A DNA stretch of 32,257 nt, from NCBI GenBank assembly GCA_027297685.1, contig JAPUHN010000201.1:1-32257 (forward strand), in the 5' to 3' direction. The notes beneath the pieces are model-generated. The model was not told where the DNA came from. It did not search any database and saw only the letters and a list, made by a program, of their open reading frames with translations. A program made the translations under genes and the position numbers. The stretch is from Alphaproteobacteria bacterium (lineage in GTDB: Bacteria > Pseudomonadota > Alphaproteobacteria > UBA6615). Position 1 is the stretch's first letter, and each line of letters begins with the position of its first letter. Shown in pieces: positions 1 through 8,078 of this stretch.

Positions 1-30
1 GCGCGCAATTGCGCGCTGCGGAGTTGTTAG

Positions 31-62
31 CCGCCCCGATAGAAATATCGGGGCGGTTTTTA
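31..62 (+). terminator. Rho-independent terminator
   Basis: A perfect 10-bp GC-rich stem (31-40 pairing with 47-56) encloses a 6-nt loop and is followed by a short T-run at 57-61. The T-run lies only on the right, so it terminates a plus-strand gene lying left of the window. Confidence 0.85.
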
Positions 63-155
63 TTGCCCACCTTGGTCGATATTCCAGGATGGTTGCCCAC
101 CATCGGTGGAGCGCTACAGTGGCGCGGTGATTCGAGCGAACGCTGGATAGTAAGC

Positions 156-555
156 ATGTCGGTAACCGAACCTCGCGACGGTATCGCGATTCAATACGAA
201 AGCCATGGCGATGGTCCGTCCCTGCTCCTCATCAGCGGCACCGGCTACACCCTCGGCTTTTGGTCGGAGCAACTGCCATTCTTCGTACCAGAATTTCGAC
301 AATTGTTTTTGACAACCGCGGTGTCGGAGGATCGAGCGTGCCGCCGCCTGGCTTTTCAATGGCCGACATGGCCAACGACGACGCCCACGCCGACGAAATC
401 GATGCCCATTGCCAGTTTCTGCTGGAGCAATCGCCGGTTCACAGCAGCACATTCTGAAGGGGACCGGTCACGTCGCACTGATGGACGCGCCGGATGAGTT
501 CGCGGATATTTGCCTTGAGTTCCTAAGCATAGTATCGGGCGGCGCAACCGACTGA
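156..555 (+). pseudogene. Decayed alpha/beta hydrolase gene (frameshift plus internal deletion)
   Basis: Three pieces of one alpha/beta-hydrolase-fold protein lie in different frames. The first (ATG at 156 to about 285) reads MSVTEPRDGIAIQYESHGDG and continues to LLISGTGYTLGFW, the first strand and oxyanion-hole region. The second, one frame over (about 284-400), contains STIVFDNRGVGGSS, the strand and turn that normally follow. The third (about 430-555) reads LKGTGHVALMDAPDEFADI, the segment carrying the catalytic His, and stops at 555. The middle of the fold, including the nucleophile elbow and most of the cap, is missing: only about 133 codons remain where the family has about 260. So there is at least one frameshift near 284-292 and a large deletion near 400-430. 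No intact hydrolase can be made. A sequencing error could explain a single frameshift but not the missing centre. Confidence 0.8.
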
Positions 556-656
556 CCGCAGAAACGGGTCTTGAGCCGTATGCATTAGCGCCCGATAATC
601 ATCTCGTGAAGTCCAGCTATTCGGGGCTGGCGCATTTGTCGACTACGGGGAGTGCC

Positions 657-2285
657 ATGCGCGGACTTATTATGGATCGGCCGCTGTTAATTTCCAGCTT
701 GCTGGAGCACGCGGACCGGGTATCCGGTGATCGAGAGATCGTTTCGCGATCCGACGAGGGGCGGATCCACCGCTACACCTATCACGATGCCCACACAAGG
801 TCGCGCCAGCTGGCCAATGCGCTAACAGCGCTCGGCGTTCAGATTGGCGATCGCATCGCCACGGTGGCCTGGAACACCCACCGCCATTTGGAGATTTATT
901 TCGCTGTATCGGGAATCGGCGCGATAACTCATACCCTCAACCCGCGCCTCCATCCCTCGCAACTTGGCTACATCGCCAACCATGCCGAGGATTCCTACAT
1001 CTTCGTCGACACCAACCTAGTTCCCCTAGTTGAGGCGGTCGCGGGCGACCTGCCAGCGCTGAAGGGCGTCATCGTAATGACCGATAAGGCGAACATGCCG
1101 ACGGCCAAGATCGACAATTTGTTGTGCTACGAAGATCTGATCGATAACAATTCGGACGATCTCGTGTGGCCGGAGTTCGACGAAAACACCGCATCGTCGC
1201 TGTGCTACACCTCGGGCACATCGGGCAATCCCAAGGGAGCACTCTACAGCCACCGCTCGACGATTATCCACGCCTACGCAGCGGCCCTGCCCGACGTGAT
1301 GAATTTATCGGAGCGCAGTGTCGTTCTGCCAGTGGTGCCAATGTTTCATGCCAACGCTTGGGGCATCCCCTATAGCGCCGCGATGACCGGTTCCAAGCTG
1401 GTATTTCCCGGAGCGCATCTCGATGGTGCCAGCATTCACGAATTGCTGGTTGCTGAAGAGGTAACATTTGCCGCCGGTGTACCAACGGTGTGGCTGGCCT
1501 TGCTCAACCATTGGCGCGAAACCGGGACCAGGGTGCCATCGCTGGAGATGACTGTGATCGGCGGCTCGGCCATACCGCAATCGATGATCGAGGCCTTCCA
1601 GGAGGATTTCGGTGTCGCCGTGCGCCATGCCTGGGGCATGACCGAGATGAGCCCACTCGGTTCCGTTAGCATCGTCAAGCCGCGCCTTGACAGCGCCAGC
1701 AATGAAGAGAAATACCGCGTTCAAATCAAACAGGGACGCCCGGTGTACGGTGTCGAAGTACGAATCGTTGACGACGACGGGAATTTACTGCCGCACGACG
1801 GCGAAGCGTTCGGCGAATTGCAGGTGCGTGGGCCCTGGATCACCAGCAGTTATTTCAGGCTCGACACCTCCGAAGCGCACGGCGCCGATGGCTGGTTCGC
1901 AACGGGCGACGTCTGCACCATTGATCCGGACAGCTATATCGAGATCACCGACCGGGCGAAGGACGTTATCAAGTCGGGTGGCGAGTGGATCAGTTCGATC
2001 GAACTGGAAAATGTCGCCATGGGACATCCCGATGTGCTGCAGGCAGCCGTGATCGGTGTAGCGCATCCGAAATGGGACGAACGGCCGCTTTTGATTGTCG
2101 TTCCGGCACCCGGCAAACAACCCACCCATGATGATTTGACTGCTTTTTTGACTGACAAGGTCGCCAAATGGTGGCTGCCAGACGATATGGTGTTGGTCGA
2201 TGAGTTGCCGCTCGGCGCCACCGGCAAGGTGTTGAAAACCAAGCTGCGTGAGCAGTTCGGCGACCACAAGCTGCCAACGGCGTGA
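657..2285 (+). CDS. Acyl-CoA synthetase (AMP-dependent, medium/long-chain fatty acid type)
   Basis: An ANL-superfamily adenylating enzyme of 542 residues that activates a carboxylic acid to an acyl-AMP and then to an acyl-CoA. Visible motifs are the phosphate-binding loop YTSGTSGNPKG at residues 184-194, the HAWGMTEMSPLG aromatic/ATP motif, GWFATGDVCTID with the ribose-binding Asp, TDRAKDVIKSGGEWIS at the hinge, and the C-terminal catalytic lysine in LGATGKVLK (about K524). The substrate cannot be read from sequence. The overall pattern, with the N-terminus MDRPLLISSLLEHA, is that of fatty acyl-CoA ligases common in alphaproteobacteria. The start is taken at ATG 657, which has GGGGAG just upstream. 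A GTG at 606 would add 17 residues and an ATG at 672 would remove five. It converges on the BON lipoprotein with a 7-bp gap and no visible terminator between them. Confidence 0.93.
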   Translation: MRGLIMDRPLLISSLLEHADRVSGDREIVSRSDEGRIHRYTYHDAHTRSRQLANALTALGVQIGDRIATVAWNTHRHLEIYFAVSGIGAITHTLNPRLHPSQLGYIANHAEDSYIFVDTNLVPLVEAVAGDLPALKGVIVMTDKANMPTAKIDNLLCYEDLIDNNSDDLVWPEFDENTASSLCYTSGTSGNPKGALYSHRSTIIHAYAAALPDVMNLSERSVVLPVVPMFHANAWGIPYSAAMTGSKLVFPGAHLDGASIHELLVAEEVTFAAGVPTVWLALLNHWRETGTRVPSLEMTVIGGSAIPQSMIEAFQEDFGVAVRHAWGMTEMSPLGSVSIVKPRLDSASNEEKYRVQIKQGRPVYGVEVRIVDDDGNLLPHDGEAFGELQVRGPWITSSYFRLDTSEAHGADGWFATGDVCTIDPDSYIEITDRAKDVIKSGGEWISSIELENVAMGHPDVLQAAVIGVAHPKWDERPLLIVVPAPGKQPTHDDLTAFLTDKVAKWWLPDDMVLVDELPLGATGKVLKTKLREQFGDHKLPTA

Positions 2286-2292
2286 GGATCGA

Positions 2293-2910
2293 TCAACCGC
2301 CCTGCTGGACCTTCACGTAGTTGACGATACGGCGCACGTCGTCGCGCGCGTCGACAATGGCTACAGCCTTGTCGAGCTCTGACTGACTTTCAGCCAATCC
2401 CATCAGATACACCACGCCGTTTACCGAGCGGACGCGAAAATTCGATGAGTCGATGGCCGAATCGAACAGATAGTCGGCCTGGATTACCTTCTCGATGTAA
2501 ATATCGTCGACCAGACTGATGATGCCACCCTCGTCGGTGACCTGGATATCGTTAGTAACGCCGCTTACTTTCTCGGGTTTACGCCCGATCGCGCCGGCCC
2601 GCGCTTTATCCTCGGCGTTTTCGACATCACCCAGCAGATAAACATGACGGCGATACACGACCGTGCCCACATCCTTGAACAAACCCAGTCCATCTTCCAA
2701 CAACAGCTTGTTGAGCTCGAGCTTGATGCCGTTGTCGTCGACCACATCGTCCAGCGTACGCTCTTCCGATGCGGTATAGGCGCCATCGACGGCCAAGGAT
2801 AAGACGGTCGGCGCACAGCCGGCGAGCGCCAACGCAGAAACTAGGTAAATCAAGTAGCGTCTAAGTCGCCACCGTTCGGGCCTGTCTTCTGCAATCAAGT
2901 TCGGAGGCAT
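2293..2910 (-). CDS. BON-domain lipoprotein (OsmY/DolP-like)
   Basis: A secreted lipoprotein of about 205 residues. A basic stretch (RWRLRR) precedes a hydrophobic segment ending in the lipobox ALAGC, so Cys32 should be lipidated. The mature part holds two BON-type modules: one around VYRRHVYLLGDVENAEDKAR and one around RVRSVNGVVYLMGLAESQSE, which is followed by VDARDDVRRIVNYVKV. BON domains bind phospholipid surfaces or other envelope components. DolP and OsmY are the best-known relatives, and a periplasmic or outer-membrane location is inferred. The start is uncertain: ATG 2910 lies two bases after the stop of the preceding eipA-like gene, while ATG 2928 overlaps that gene by 16 bp and adds six residues. 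Neither has a strong ribosome binding site, which suggests translational coupling to eipA. Confidence 0.85.
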   Translation of the reverse strand: MPPNLIAEDRPERWRLRRYLIYLVSALALAGCAPTVLSLAVDGAYTASEERTLDDVVDDNGIKLELNKLLLEDGLGLFKDVGTVVYRRHVYLLGDVENAEDKARAGAIGRKPEKVSGVTNDIQVTDEGGIISLVDDIYIEKVIQADYLFDSAIDSSNFRVRSVNGVVYLMGLAESQSELDKAVAIVDARDDVRRIVNYVKVQQGG

Positions 2911-2912
2911 TG

Positions 2913-3494
2913 TTAGAACGGATTCCATGACCGTTTCTTCGTGTAGTGCAAATAGCCGACATTGGCCCCGGCACGCAGTCCTATGCCGGTGCGGATAGGC
3001 GCTAATATGATGTCGCCGGTCTGCTGATAATTCACGCCGACGCCGGCGACGAAGTAAAACGTACCTTCGACACCGGGAAACCGCTGATAGATCTCCTCAC
3101 TATCTTTGAGGTGGTAGATCAGTACGAAAACCTTTGAGGCGTTGCCGCCAGCGTCGAAACCGACCGACGGGCCCTGCCAATGGACCTTGCGAGTATCGCC
3201 GTTTTTGCGGTGCAGAGTGCCATCCCCGTATCTCAAGCCAATGATGAGTGCGGCGCTGATTTCCTCGCCGGTTAGAAAACCGTTAGGCCGCCCCTGGTCT
3301 GCGAATACGTGCTCGATGGCCTTGGCCAGACCTTCGGTGGTTTCACCGAAAAATGCGGACGCTTTGGCGAACATTTCGTCTTCACTAAATTCGTCGTCAT
3401 TGGTTGCCTGGGCCGCATTCGGGGCTAACGCGAGCAAAACCGCCAGCGCGAAGGCGAAGAGAAATACCTGGATTCGATCAGCGTGATGGGGCAT
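2913..3494 (-). CDS. eipA: EipA family (DUF1134) cell-envelope integrity protein
   Basis: A 193-residue periplasmic protein with a signal peptide (hydrophobic core FLFAFALAVLLALAP, likely cleavage after AQA near residue 29). The mature region matches the DUF1134/EipA pattern: an acidic N-terminal helix (EFSEDEMFAKASAFFG), then the conserved block LRYGDGTLHRKNGDTRKVHW, WQGPSVGFDAGGNASKVFVL, and a Gly-rich end (GIGLRAGANVGYLHYTK). In Brucella and Caulobacter, EipA is a small beta-barrel protein needed for envelope integrity and linked to cell division and LPS. The start at ATG 3494 is supported by AGGAGG at 3501-3506; an in-frame upstream start would place that site inside the gene. The BON lipoprotein follows at once, so the two probably form an envelope-maintenance operon. 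Confidence 0.88.
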   Translation of the reverse strand: MPHHADRIQVFLFAFALAVLLALAPNAAQATNDDEFSEDEMFAKASAFFGETTEGLAKAIEHVFADQGRPNGFLTGEEISAALIIGLRYGDGTLHRKNGDTRKVHWQGPSVGFDAGGNASKVFVLIYHLKDSEEIYQRFPGVEGTFYFVAGVGVNYQQTGDIILAPIRTGIGLRAGANVGYLHYTKKRSWNPF

Positions 3495-3563
3495 CGACAA
3501 CCTCCTGAACAATCTATGATCGTTACGCTGACACTATCACACGTGCGAGTCGCAAGTTGATTT

Positions 3564-4745
3564 TCAGTTGCGCAATATTTTTGTGTCGGCGCGCGGCCGC
3601 AAATTTAGGACAAGGCCAGCTGCTACCAGCAACGCGGCTGTCGCTACCATCGAGGGCAGTAAAAAGCTGTCGCCGAACCGGTAGGTAACGCCTGCAAAGG
3701 TCGGGCCGATCATCTGACCGAGACCGAACGCGGCGGTCATAAAGGCGAGGCTTCGACGAGGATCGCCTGCCGAGAGATCGCGTGCGTAGATGAACCCTAA
3801 TGCAGTAATTCCCATGAAAGTTCCGCCGAGCAACGCCGCGGCAACAAGTACCGCCATGGCGCTCGTTGTCAGAACGCTCAAAGCCACGCCGATCGCTTCA
3901 ACAATGCAGGCCAGCGCAAAGCTACGGTCATTTCCCCACCGCCGGCCAATCCATGTCCACAAGGCAATCGATGGTATGGCGGCGAGACCAACCACCAGCC
4001 AGACTACCGATTCGATCGATTGCAGGCCCGCAGCGGTTCGCACCATTGCCGAAATAAAGGTGGCGGTTACTACGTAGCCGAAGCCGAAAAGACCGTACGC
4101 CACGATCAGCGCGTAAAGGCGCCGCTCAATGGCGGTGTTGTGAGCTGCTGACGAGCGGTCCGCTTCCACCTCATCGGGCACCAGCCAGACCACCGCTGCG
4201 AGCGCCAGGAGAGCCACTGCGCCGCTCGCGATCCATTGGGTTTGCCAGCCGAAATCGCCAGCCGATAGTCCGGAAACGAGCACCGCTGACACCGCGATGC
4301 CGACACCGACACCGGCAAAATGGACAGCCGATAGCGCTGACCGGCCGGACGCCGCTAATCGATCGAGGACCAGCGCGGAGGCAAATACCAAGATGAATGC
4401 GCTGGCGACACCACCGACAAACCGAAGACTGAGGAAAACCGCCATCGACGTGGTCAGGCCCATGGCTCCTGTTGACACAGCGCTAACGCCAAGTGCGCCA
4501 ATTAACCAATTCCGTCGTCCGCCGGGCAAAACCGATGATGCGGCTGCTAGCGCACCGAGCAGGTAGCCGAGAAAATTTACCGAAGCGATGATGCCGGCTT
4601 GCGGTTTTGTCAGCCCGAGGGCCTCCTCCATGAAGGGCAGCAACGGCGTATAGACAAACCGCCCGATACCCATCCCAGCAGCCAGCGCGATGAGGCCTCC
4701 GAGAGCAATCCAGTTTGCTTTATGAGCACCTGATTCATCGCTCAT
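3564..4745 (-). CDS. YbfB/YjiJ-family MFS transporter
   Basis: A 393-residue polytopic membrane protein with about 12 hydrophobic segments. The N-terminal signature ALAAGMGIGRFVYTPLLPFM is typical of the YbfB/YjiJ branch of the major facilitator superfamily, which is presumed to act in drug or metabolite efflux or in sugar transport; the substrate is not known. FLGYLLGALAA and ALGFIYARDLSAGDPR are also family-like, and the C-terminus ends in a short basic tail. The start is taken at ATG 4745; a GTG at 4763 would add six residues without a hydrophobic segment. The gene lies 105 bp downstream of a LysR regulator on the same strand. The gap contains an AT-rich dyad (4805-4829), so control by that regulator is likely. 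Confidence 0.9.
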   Translation of the reverse strand: MSDESGAHKANWIALGGLIALAAGMGIGRFVYTPLLPFMEEALGLTKPQAGIIASVNFLGYLLGALAAASSVLPGGRRNWLIGALGVSAVSTGAMGLTTSMAVFLSLRFVGGVASAFILVFASALVLDRLAASGRSALSAVHFAGVGVGIAVSAVLVSGLSAGDFGWQTQWIASGAVALLALAAVVWLVPDEVEADRSSAAHNTAIERRLYALIVAYGLFGFGYVVTATFISAMVRTAAGLQSIESVVWLVVGLAAIPSIALWTWIGRRWGNDRSFALACIVEAIGVALSVLTTSAMAVLVAAALLGGTFMGITALGFIYARDLSAGDPRRSLAFMTAAFGLGQMIGPTFAGVTYRFGDSFLLPSMVATAALLVAAGLVLNLRPRADTKILRN

Positions 4746-4804
4746 ATTGTGCCTGTGTCCCACTTGTTACGAACCTACGTTAAGGCCGCACAACGATCAT
4801 GAAT

Positions 4805-4829
4805 ATTGAATTTATTTGATAGATTTAAT
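4805..4829. promoter_or_regulatory. AT-rich imperfect dyad between LysR gene and MFS gene (candidate operator)
   Basis: A 25-bp element beginning ATTGAATTTAT and ending ATAGATTTAAT is symmetric at 18 of 25 positions. It stands out as very AT-rich in otherwise GC-rich sequence. It lies about 60 bp upstream of the MFS start codon and just after the lysR stop. LysR-type regulators bind AT-rich interrupted dyads, which makes this a plausible binding site. The function is inferred. Confidence 0.4.
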
Positions 4830-4850
4830 CTGTTTTTGAGATAGGTAGGT

Positions 4851-5738
4851 CTAACCGGCAGCCCGAATTTGAAGCAAATTAGTTCGCGCGCGGTCAAGAA
4901 ATGATGCGAGCGCACTTGATACATAGCCGTCGCGACGGCGAATAAACAAGGTATCAGCGCGGGCTTCGGTTGCGGGTAATTTGTGCAGCGCGACGCGGTT
5001 GCGGTAGGCCGCTGATTCGAGAACGCCTCTGGGCAAGAGCGTTATGCCTAGCCCAGCTGCGACACAGCTTACTATCGTTTCAATGGTCCCGAATTCAAGC
5101 TGACGTAAGCCGACGGCTCCTCTGCGCGCCAATATTTCTTCGAGGCGCTGGCGGTATGAGCACCCGGCACGGAGGACAACGATCTTGATGTCTCCTTTGT
5201 CCGACAAATCATCGAGCGATCGCACGGACGGCGCTGTCGCGACAACCAACTCCTCGCGAAATACGCTCTCCTGTTCCAACGCCTCGTGTTCGACGGGGCC
5301 GCAAACAAATGCGCCTTCCAGCCGGCGTGCAAGCACGCCATCGATCAACTCTGCCGTGGTGCCCGTCCTCAGCACCAAATCGACTTCGGGATATGCCTCG
5401 ACGTACTGAGCGAGGATCGGCGAGAGGCGAAGCGCTGCGGTCGTTTCGAGCGAGCCGATGGTCAGGCGTCCGTTGGGCGTGCCATCGTCTTTGACGACAC
5501 GGCGCGCTTCGTCCAGCAGATGTTCCGCCCGCTGGGCGTAAGGCAGCAGGCGACGACCCGCTTCGGTCAGCGTCACACCTCGGCTATGCCGCTCGAAAAG
5601 ACGGGTTCCAAGTTCGTCTTCAAGTAAACGAACGCGACGGGTTACGTTCGACTGTACGGTGTTCAACTCTTGGGCGGCGCGATTCATGCCGCCTAGGCGC
5701 GCGACCACCTCAAATATTTTTAGAGCAGATGCGTCCAT
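4851..5738 (-). CDS. LysR-family transcriptional regulator
   Basis: A 295-residue regulator. Residues 1-60 form the winged helix-turn-helix typical of LysR proteins (MDASALKIFEVVARLGGMNR, with the recognition region LNTVQSNVTRRVRLLEDELG and then LFERHSRGVTLTEAG). A linker helix follows, then a periplasmic-binding-protein-like effector domain (LTIGSLETTAALRLSPIL to the C-terminus). The length is normal for the family. The effector is unknown. The start is ATG 5738, which gives the standard N-terminus; the reading frame is open far upstream, but that part is low-complexity basic sequence lying over the Sel1 gene. The gene is followed by the MFS transporter on the same strand rather than being divergent from it, the less common arrangement for a LysR gene and its target. 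Confidence 0.92.
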   Translation of the reverse strand: MDASALKIFEVVARLGGMNRAAQELNTVQSNVTRRVRLLEDELGTRLFERHSRGVTLTEAGRRLLPYAQRAEHLLDEARRVVKDDGTPNGRLTIGSLETTAALRLSPILAQYVEAYPEVDLVLRTGTTAELIDGVLARRLEGAFVCGPVEHEALEQESVFREELVVATAPSVRSLDDLSDKGDIKIVVLRAGCSYRQRLEEILARRGAVGLRQLEFGTIETIVSCVAAGLGITLLPRGVLESAAYRNRVALHKLPATEARADTLFIRRRDGYVSSALASFLDRARTNLLQIRAAG

Positions 5739-5818
5739 CGTTGCTGTCTCTTCCGCTGGCTGGCACGGTCGTACTATTCGCGAAGCGCGGTAGAGAGAAC
5801 AGCGCCGATAGGACAGCC

Positions 5819-6424
5819 CTATCGAGCGCGGTCCACGTCTGGAGCGCCCACGCCGGCAGCACGCTGCTCGGCTGCCGCCATAAGTTCGGCCGGCCACAGG
5901 GATTCGATCCGCGCGATGAACTTGGTGGCGGGCGCGACCCCCCGGTCGCGCGCTTTGATCAGCCAAACCAAGCCGCCGATCCGCTCGTCGTCGGTCGAAG
6001 CCGTGTTGAGTAGTATGATCCCCAGATTGTATTGCGCCGGCGCAAAGCCGTTTCGCGCTGCGCGTTCGTACCATTGAGCGGCAGCAGCCAAGTCAGCCGC
6101 CCGGCCCTGCCCACGCTCGAGCAACGTGGCGAGCTTGAATTGAGCTTCCATATTTCCTTGCTTTGCGGCCTTTTCATACCAGTTTGCCGCCTCGGCCAAA
6201 TCGCGCCCGACATCTGTGCCGGTTTCGTATTTAAGGCCGAGCAGAAACTGGGCTTGCGCGTTGCCGGCTTCAGCCGCCTTAAAATACCACTGCAAGGCTT
6301 CGCCGTAGGTTCCGCGGTCCAAATGCTCGCTGGCATAAATGGTCGTCGGTAAGATAAGTGCGCTCAGGCACAAAGCGAGCACGGTAATCCTGGCCAAGAT
6401 AATCTGCCCCCAACGTCCCGGCAT
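5819..6424 (-). CDS. Secreted Sel1-repeat (SLR) protein
   Basis: A 201-residue protein with an N-terminal signal peptide (hydrophobic ITVLALCLSALILP, possible cleavage after IYA). At least three Sel1-like tetratricopeptide repeats follow, spaced at about 36 residues: AEAGNAQAQFLLGLKYETG, AAKQGNMEAQFKLATLLERG and AARNGFAPAQYNLGIILL, each preceded by the WYEKA/WYERA/WYFKA helix. Such repeats are superhelical protein-binding scaffolds, often in the periplasm. No catalytic domain is visible and the partner is unknown. The C-terminal tail (WLIKARDRGVAPATKFIARI) looks like a degenerate further repeat. The next gene upstream on this strand is a small lipoprotein 83 bp away, so co-transcription is possible. 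Confidence 0.87.
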   Translation of the reverse strand: MPGRWGQIILARITVLALCLSALILPTTIYASEHLDRGTYGEALQWYFKAAEAGNAQAQFLLGLKYETGTDVGRDLAEAANWYEKAAKQGNMEAQFKLATLLERGQGRAADLAAAAQWYERAARNGFAPAQYNLGIILLNTASTDDERIGGLVWLIKARDRGVAPATKFIARIESLWPAELMAAAEQRAAGVGAPDVDRAR

Positions 6425-6507
6425 AATATTCCAGTATCAGATGTGACGTAAGACTGCGGTTCAGGCGACTAAACGCCACATTTCCGGTGTGGATTCAAGC
6501 CAACGCG

Positions 6508-6816
6508 CTAAGGCTTTGTCGGCGGTGGATCAATATCCGGTGCGGGACCCTCGAACCCGACGAGACGATTTCCACCGTCTTCGAGCGGCTCATCGTAGCA
6601 ATCCCCGTCGCCAATCGTCTCATAGCAATAAACCGGTTGCACTATTGCCGGTCTGGCCTCCACAGCTTTATCGCCAAACAACCAGCCCTTGGACAGGACA
6701 GTGTCGAGCGATGGAGCATCTTCAAACCAGGGTTTGTCGCAGGCTGCCAATGTCAAACAAAGGCAGGCGGCGAAGAAACCGCGGCGTAACTGGGTTGTCG
6801 GGATTGTGCGCATCAT
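6508..6816 (-). CDS. Small lipoprotein of unknown function
   Basis: A protein of about 102 residues. A basic N-terminus and hydrophobic stretch end in LTLAAC, a good lipobox with Cys26. The mature region is acidic and rich in Pro and Asp, with a compact two-Cys motif VYCYETIGDGDCYDEPL near the middle and a proline-rich tail. I recall similar CY-x-T-x(5)-CY lipoproteins in other alphaproteobacteria, but cannot assign a function. An ATG at 6816 or 6813 is the likely start; a TTG at 6835-6837 would extend the N-terminus by seven residues. The ribosome binding site is weak. The gene lies between the acuI-like and Sel1 genes on the same strand. Confidence 0.7.
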   Translation of the reverse strand: MMRTIPTTQLRRGFFAACLCLTLAACDKPWFEDAPSLDTVLSKGWLFGDKAVEARPAIVQPVYCYETIGDGDCYDEPLEDGGNRLVGFEGPAPDIDPPPTKP

Positions 6817-6874
6817 TCGGCTGCATCTATCAGACAACGGTTAACGTCTTGTTATTTATCCGCAATATTTCCTA

Positions 6875-7873
6875 TCAAGCATTTACGTCCACGACAGTGC
6901 GCCCCCGCACCTGTCCCTTCAGAATTTCAGACGCTAATTGCGGCACATCGGCCAGCGGCCGCACGGTCGTCATTGCGTCGAGTTTTTCCAGCGGCAAGTC
7001 ATCGACAATGCGTTGCCAGACTCGCTGGCGATTTTCCGCTGGTTGCATAACCGAATCGATGCCCAACAGATTTACGCCGCGCAGGATGAAAGGAAGGATA
7101 GTCGTGTTTAGACCATTGCCCCCCGCAAGTCCGCAAGCCGCAACTGCCGCGCCATACTTCATTTGCGCCAGAACCGTCGCCAATGTGGCTCCGGCGACAG
7201 AATCGACACATCCTGCCCAACGCTCTTTTTCAAGCGGTTTTGGTTCGCCCGCTGCCAGGTCGTCGCGATCGATTATTTCAGCTGCTCCCAAATCGCTCAG
7301 GTAACTGTCGAGCTCGCGGCGACCTGTCGACGCCACCACGGTGTATCCGCGCGCGCCCAAAATAGCGGTCGCGGCACTACCCACGCCACCGGCAGCGCCG
7401 GTCACCAAAACCTCGCCGTCACCCGGGACAAGTCCGTTCTGTTCCAGCGCATCGACGCACAGCATCGCGGTAAATCCGGCTGTCCCGACAGCCATGGCCT
7501 GGAGCGTCGATAGGCCGGCGGGAAGCGGCACCAACCAACCAGCTTGGACACGCGCGCGTTGCGCAAAACCACCCCAGTGCGCTTCGCCGACGCGCCAACC
7601 GGTTAAAACGACCTTGTCACCCGGTTTGTAATCCGGGCTATCGGAGTGTTCCACCGTGCCGGAAAAATCGATTCCCGGAACGTGGGGGAATGATCTAACG
7701 AGGCGGCCTTTATTGCCGTCGACAATCAAACCATCCTTATAATTGACTGTGGAGTATTCCACCGCAACGGTGATTTCGCCGTCCGGCAATTCGGCTTCCG
7801 AAAGCGATTTGAGCTCCACCGTAAGGTTCTCGTCGTCGTTTTCGAGCACGAGCGCTGTAAAGTCGTTCGGCAT
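6875..7873 (-). CDS. acuI: AcuI/YhdH-type acryloyl-CoA reductase (MDR family, NADPH)
   Basis: A 332-residue zinc-independent medium-chain dehydrogenase/reductase. Family signatures are VEYSTVNYKDGLIVDG near residues 34-50, FPHVPGIDFSGTV, GWRVGEAHWGGFAQRARV, and the dinucleotide-binding loop VLVTGAAGGVGSAA. YhdH/AcuI enzymes reduce acryloyl-CoA to propionyl-CoA with NADPH. They protect against acrylate made from DMSP or 3-hydroxypropionate and act in propionate-type carbon routes. The assignment to that subfamily rests on overall pattern, so a related quinone oxidoreductase activity cannot be excluded. The start is ATG 7873, which gives the usual N-terminus MPNDFTALVL. The gene is divergent from the PagL-like gene across 205 bp that must hold both promoters. 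Confidence 0.9.
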   Translation of the reverse strand: MPNDFTALVLENDDENLTVELKSLSEAELPDGEITVAVEYSTVNYKDGLIVDGNKGRLVRSFPHVPGIDFSGTVEHSDSPDYKPGDKVVLTGWRVGEAHWGGFAQRARVQAGWLVPLPAGLSTLQAMAVGTAGFTAMLCVDALEQNGLVPGDGEVLVTGAAGGVGSAATAILGARGYTVVASTGRRELDSYLSDLGAAEIIDRDDLAAGEPKPLEKERWAGCVDSVAGATLATVLAQMKYGAAVAACGLAGGNGLNTTILPFILRGVNLLGIDSVMQPAENRQRVWQRIVDDLPLEKLDAMTTVRPLADVPQLASEILKGQVRGRTVVDVNA

Positions 7874-8078
7874 GACTGGTCGGACCCCTGATTTACGCGC
7901 GGTATCACCGCACTTTGAGTTTCGGTAAAGGCGCACTTGGGTTTGCGTCGGACTGGGTGGACGCGGTAGCACTTAAGCTACAAAAAACCAAGCAGCCAAT
8001 CTCAGGGCAGGCATAAGTGGTTTCCAACGCGCCCGATCTTTCGATAGGGTCGGCGTGGCGGTAATTTTGAGGGAAGTA

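Noticed and set aside
9-155. N-terminal extension of the hydrolase fragment from a TTG at 9
   Set aside because: It runs through a terminator hairpin and has no hydrolase similarity; the family start is ATG 156.
4851-6074. A 407-residue frame extending the LysR gene upstream
   Set aside because: The first 112 residues are low-complexity and basic and lie over the Sel1 gene; the LysR family N-terminus begins at 5738.
6489-7304. A 271-residue plus-strand frame
   Set aside because: Antisense to the small lipoprotein and acuI genes; Ser/Arg-rich shadow translation.
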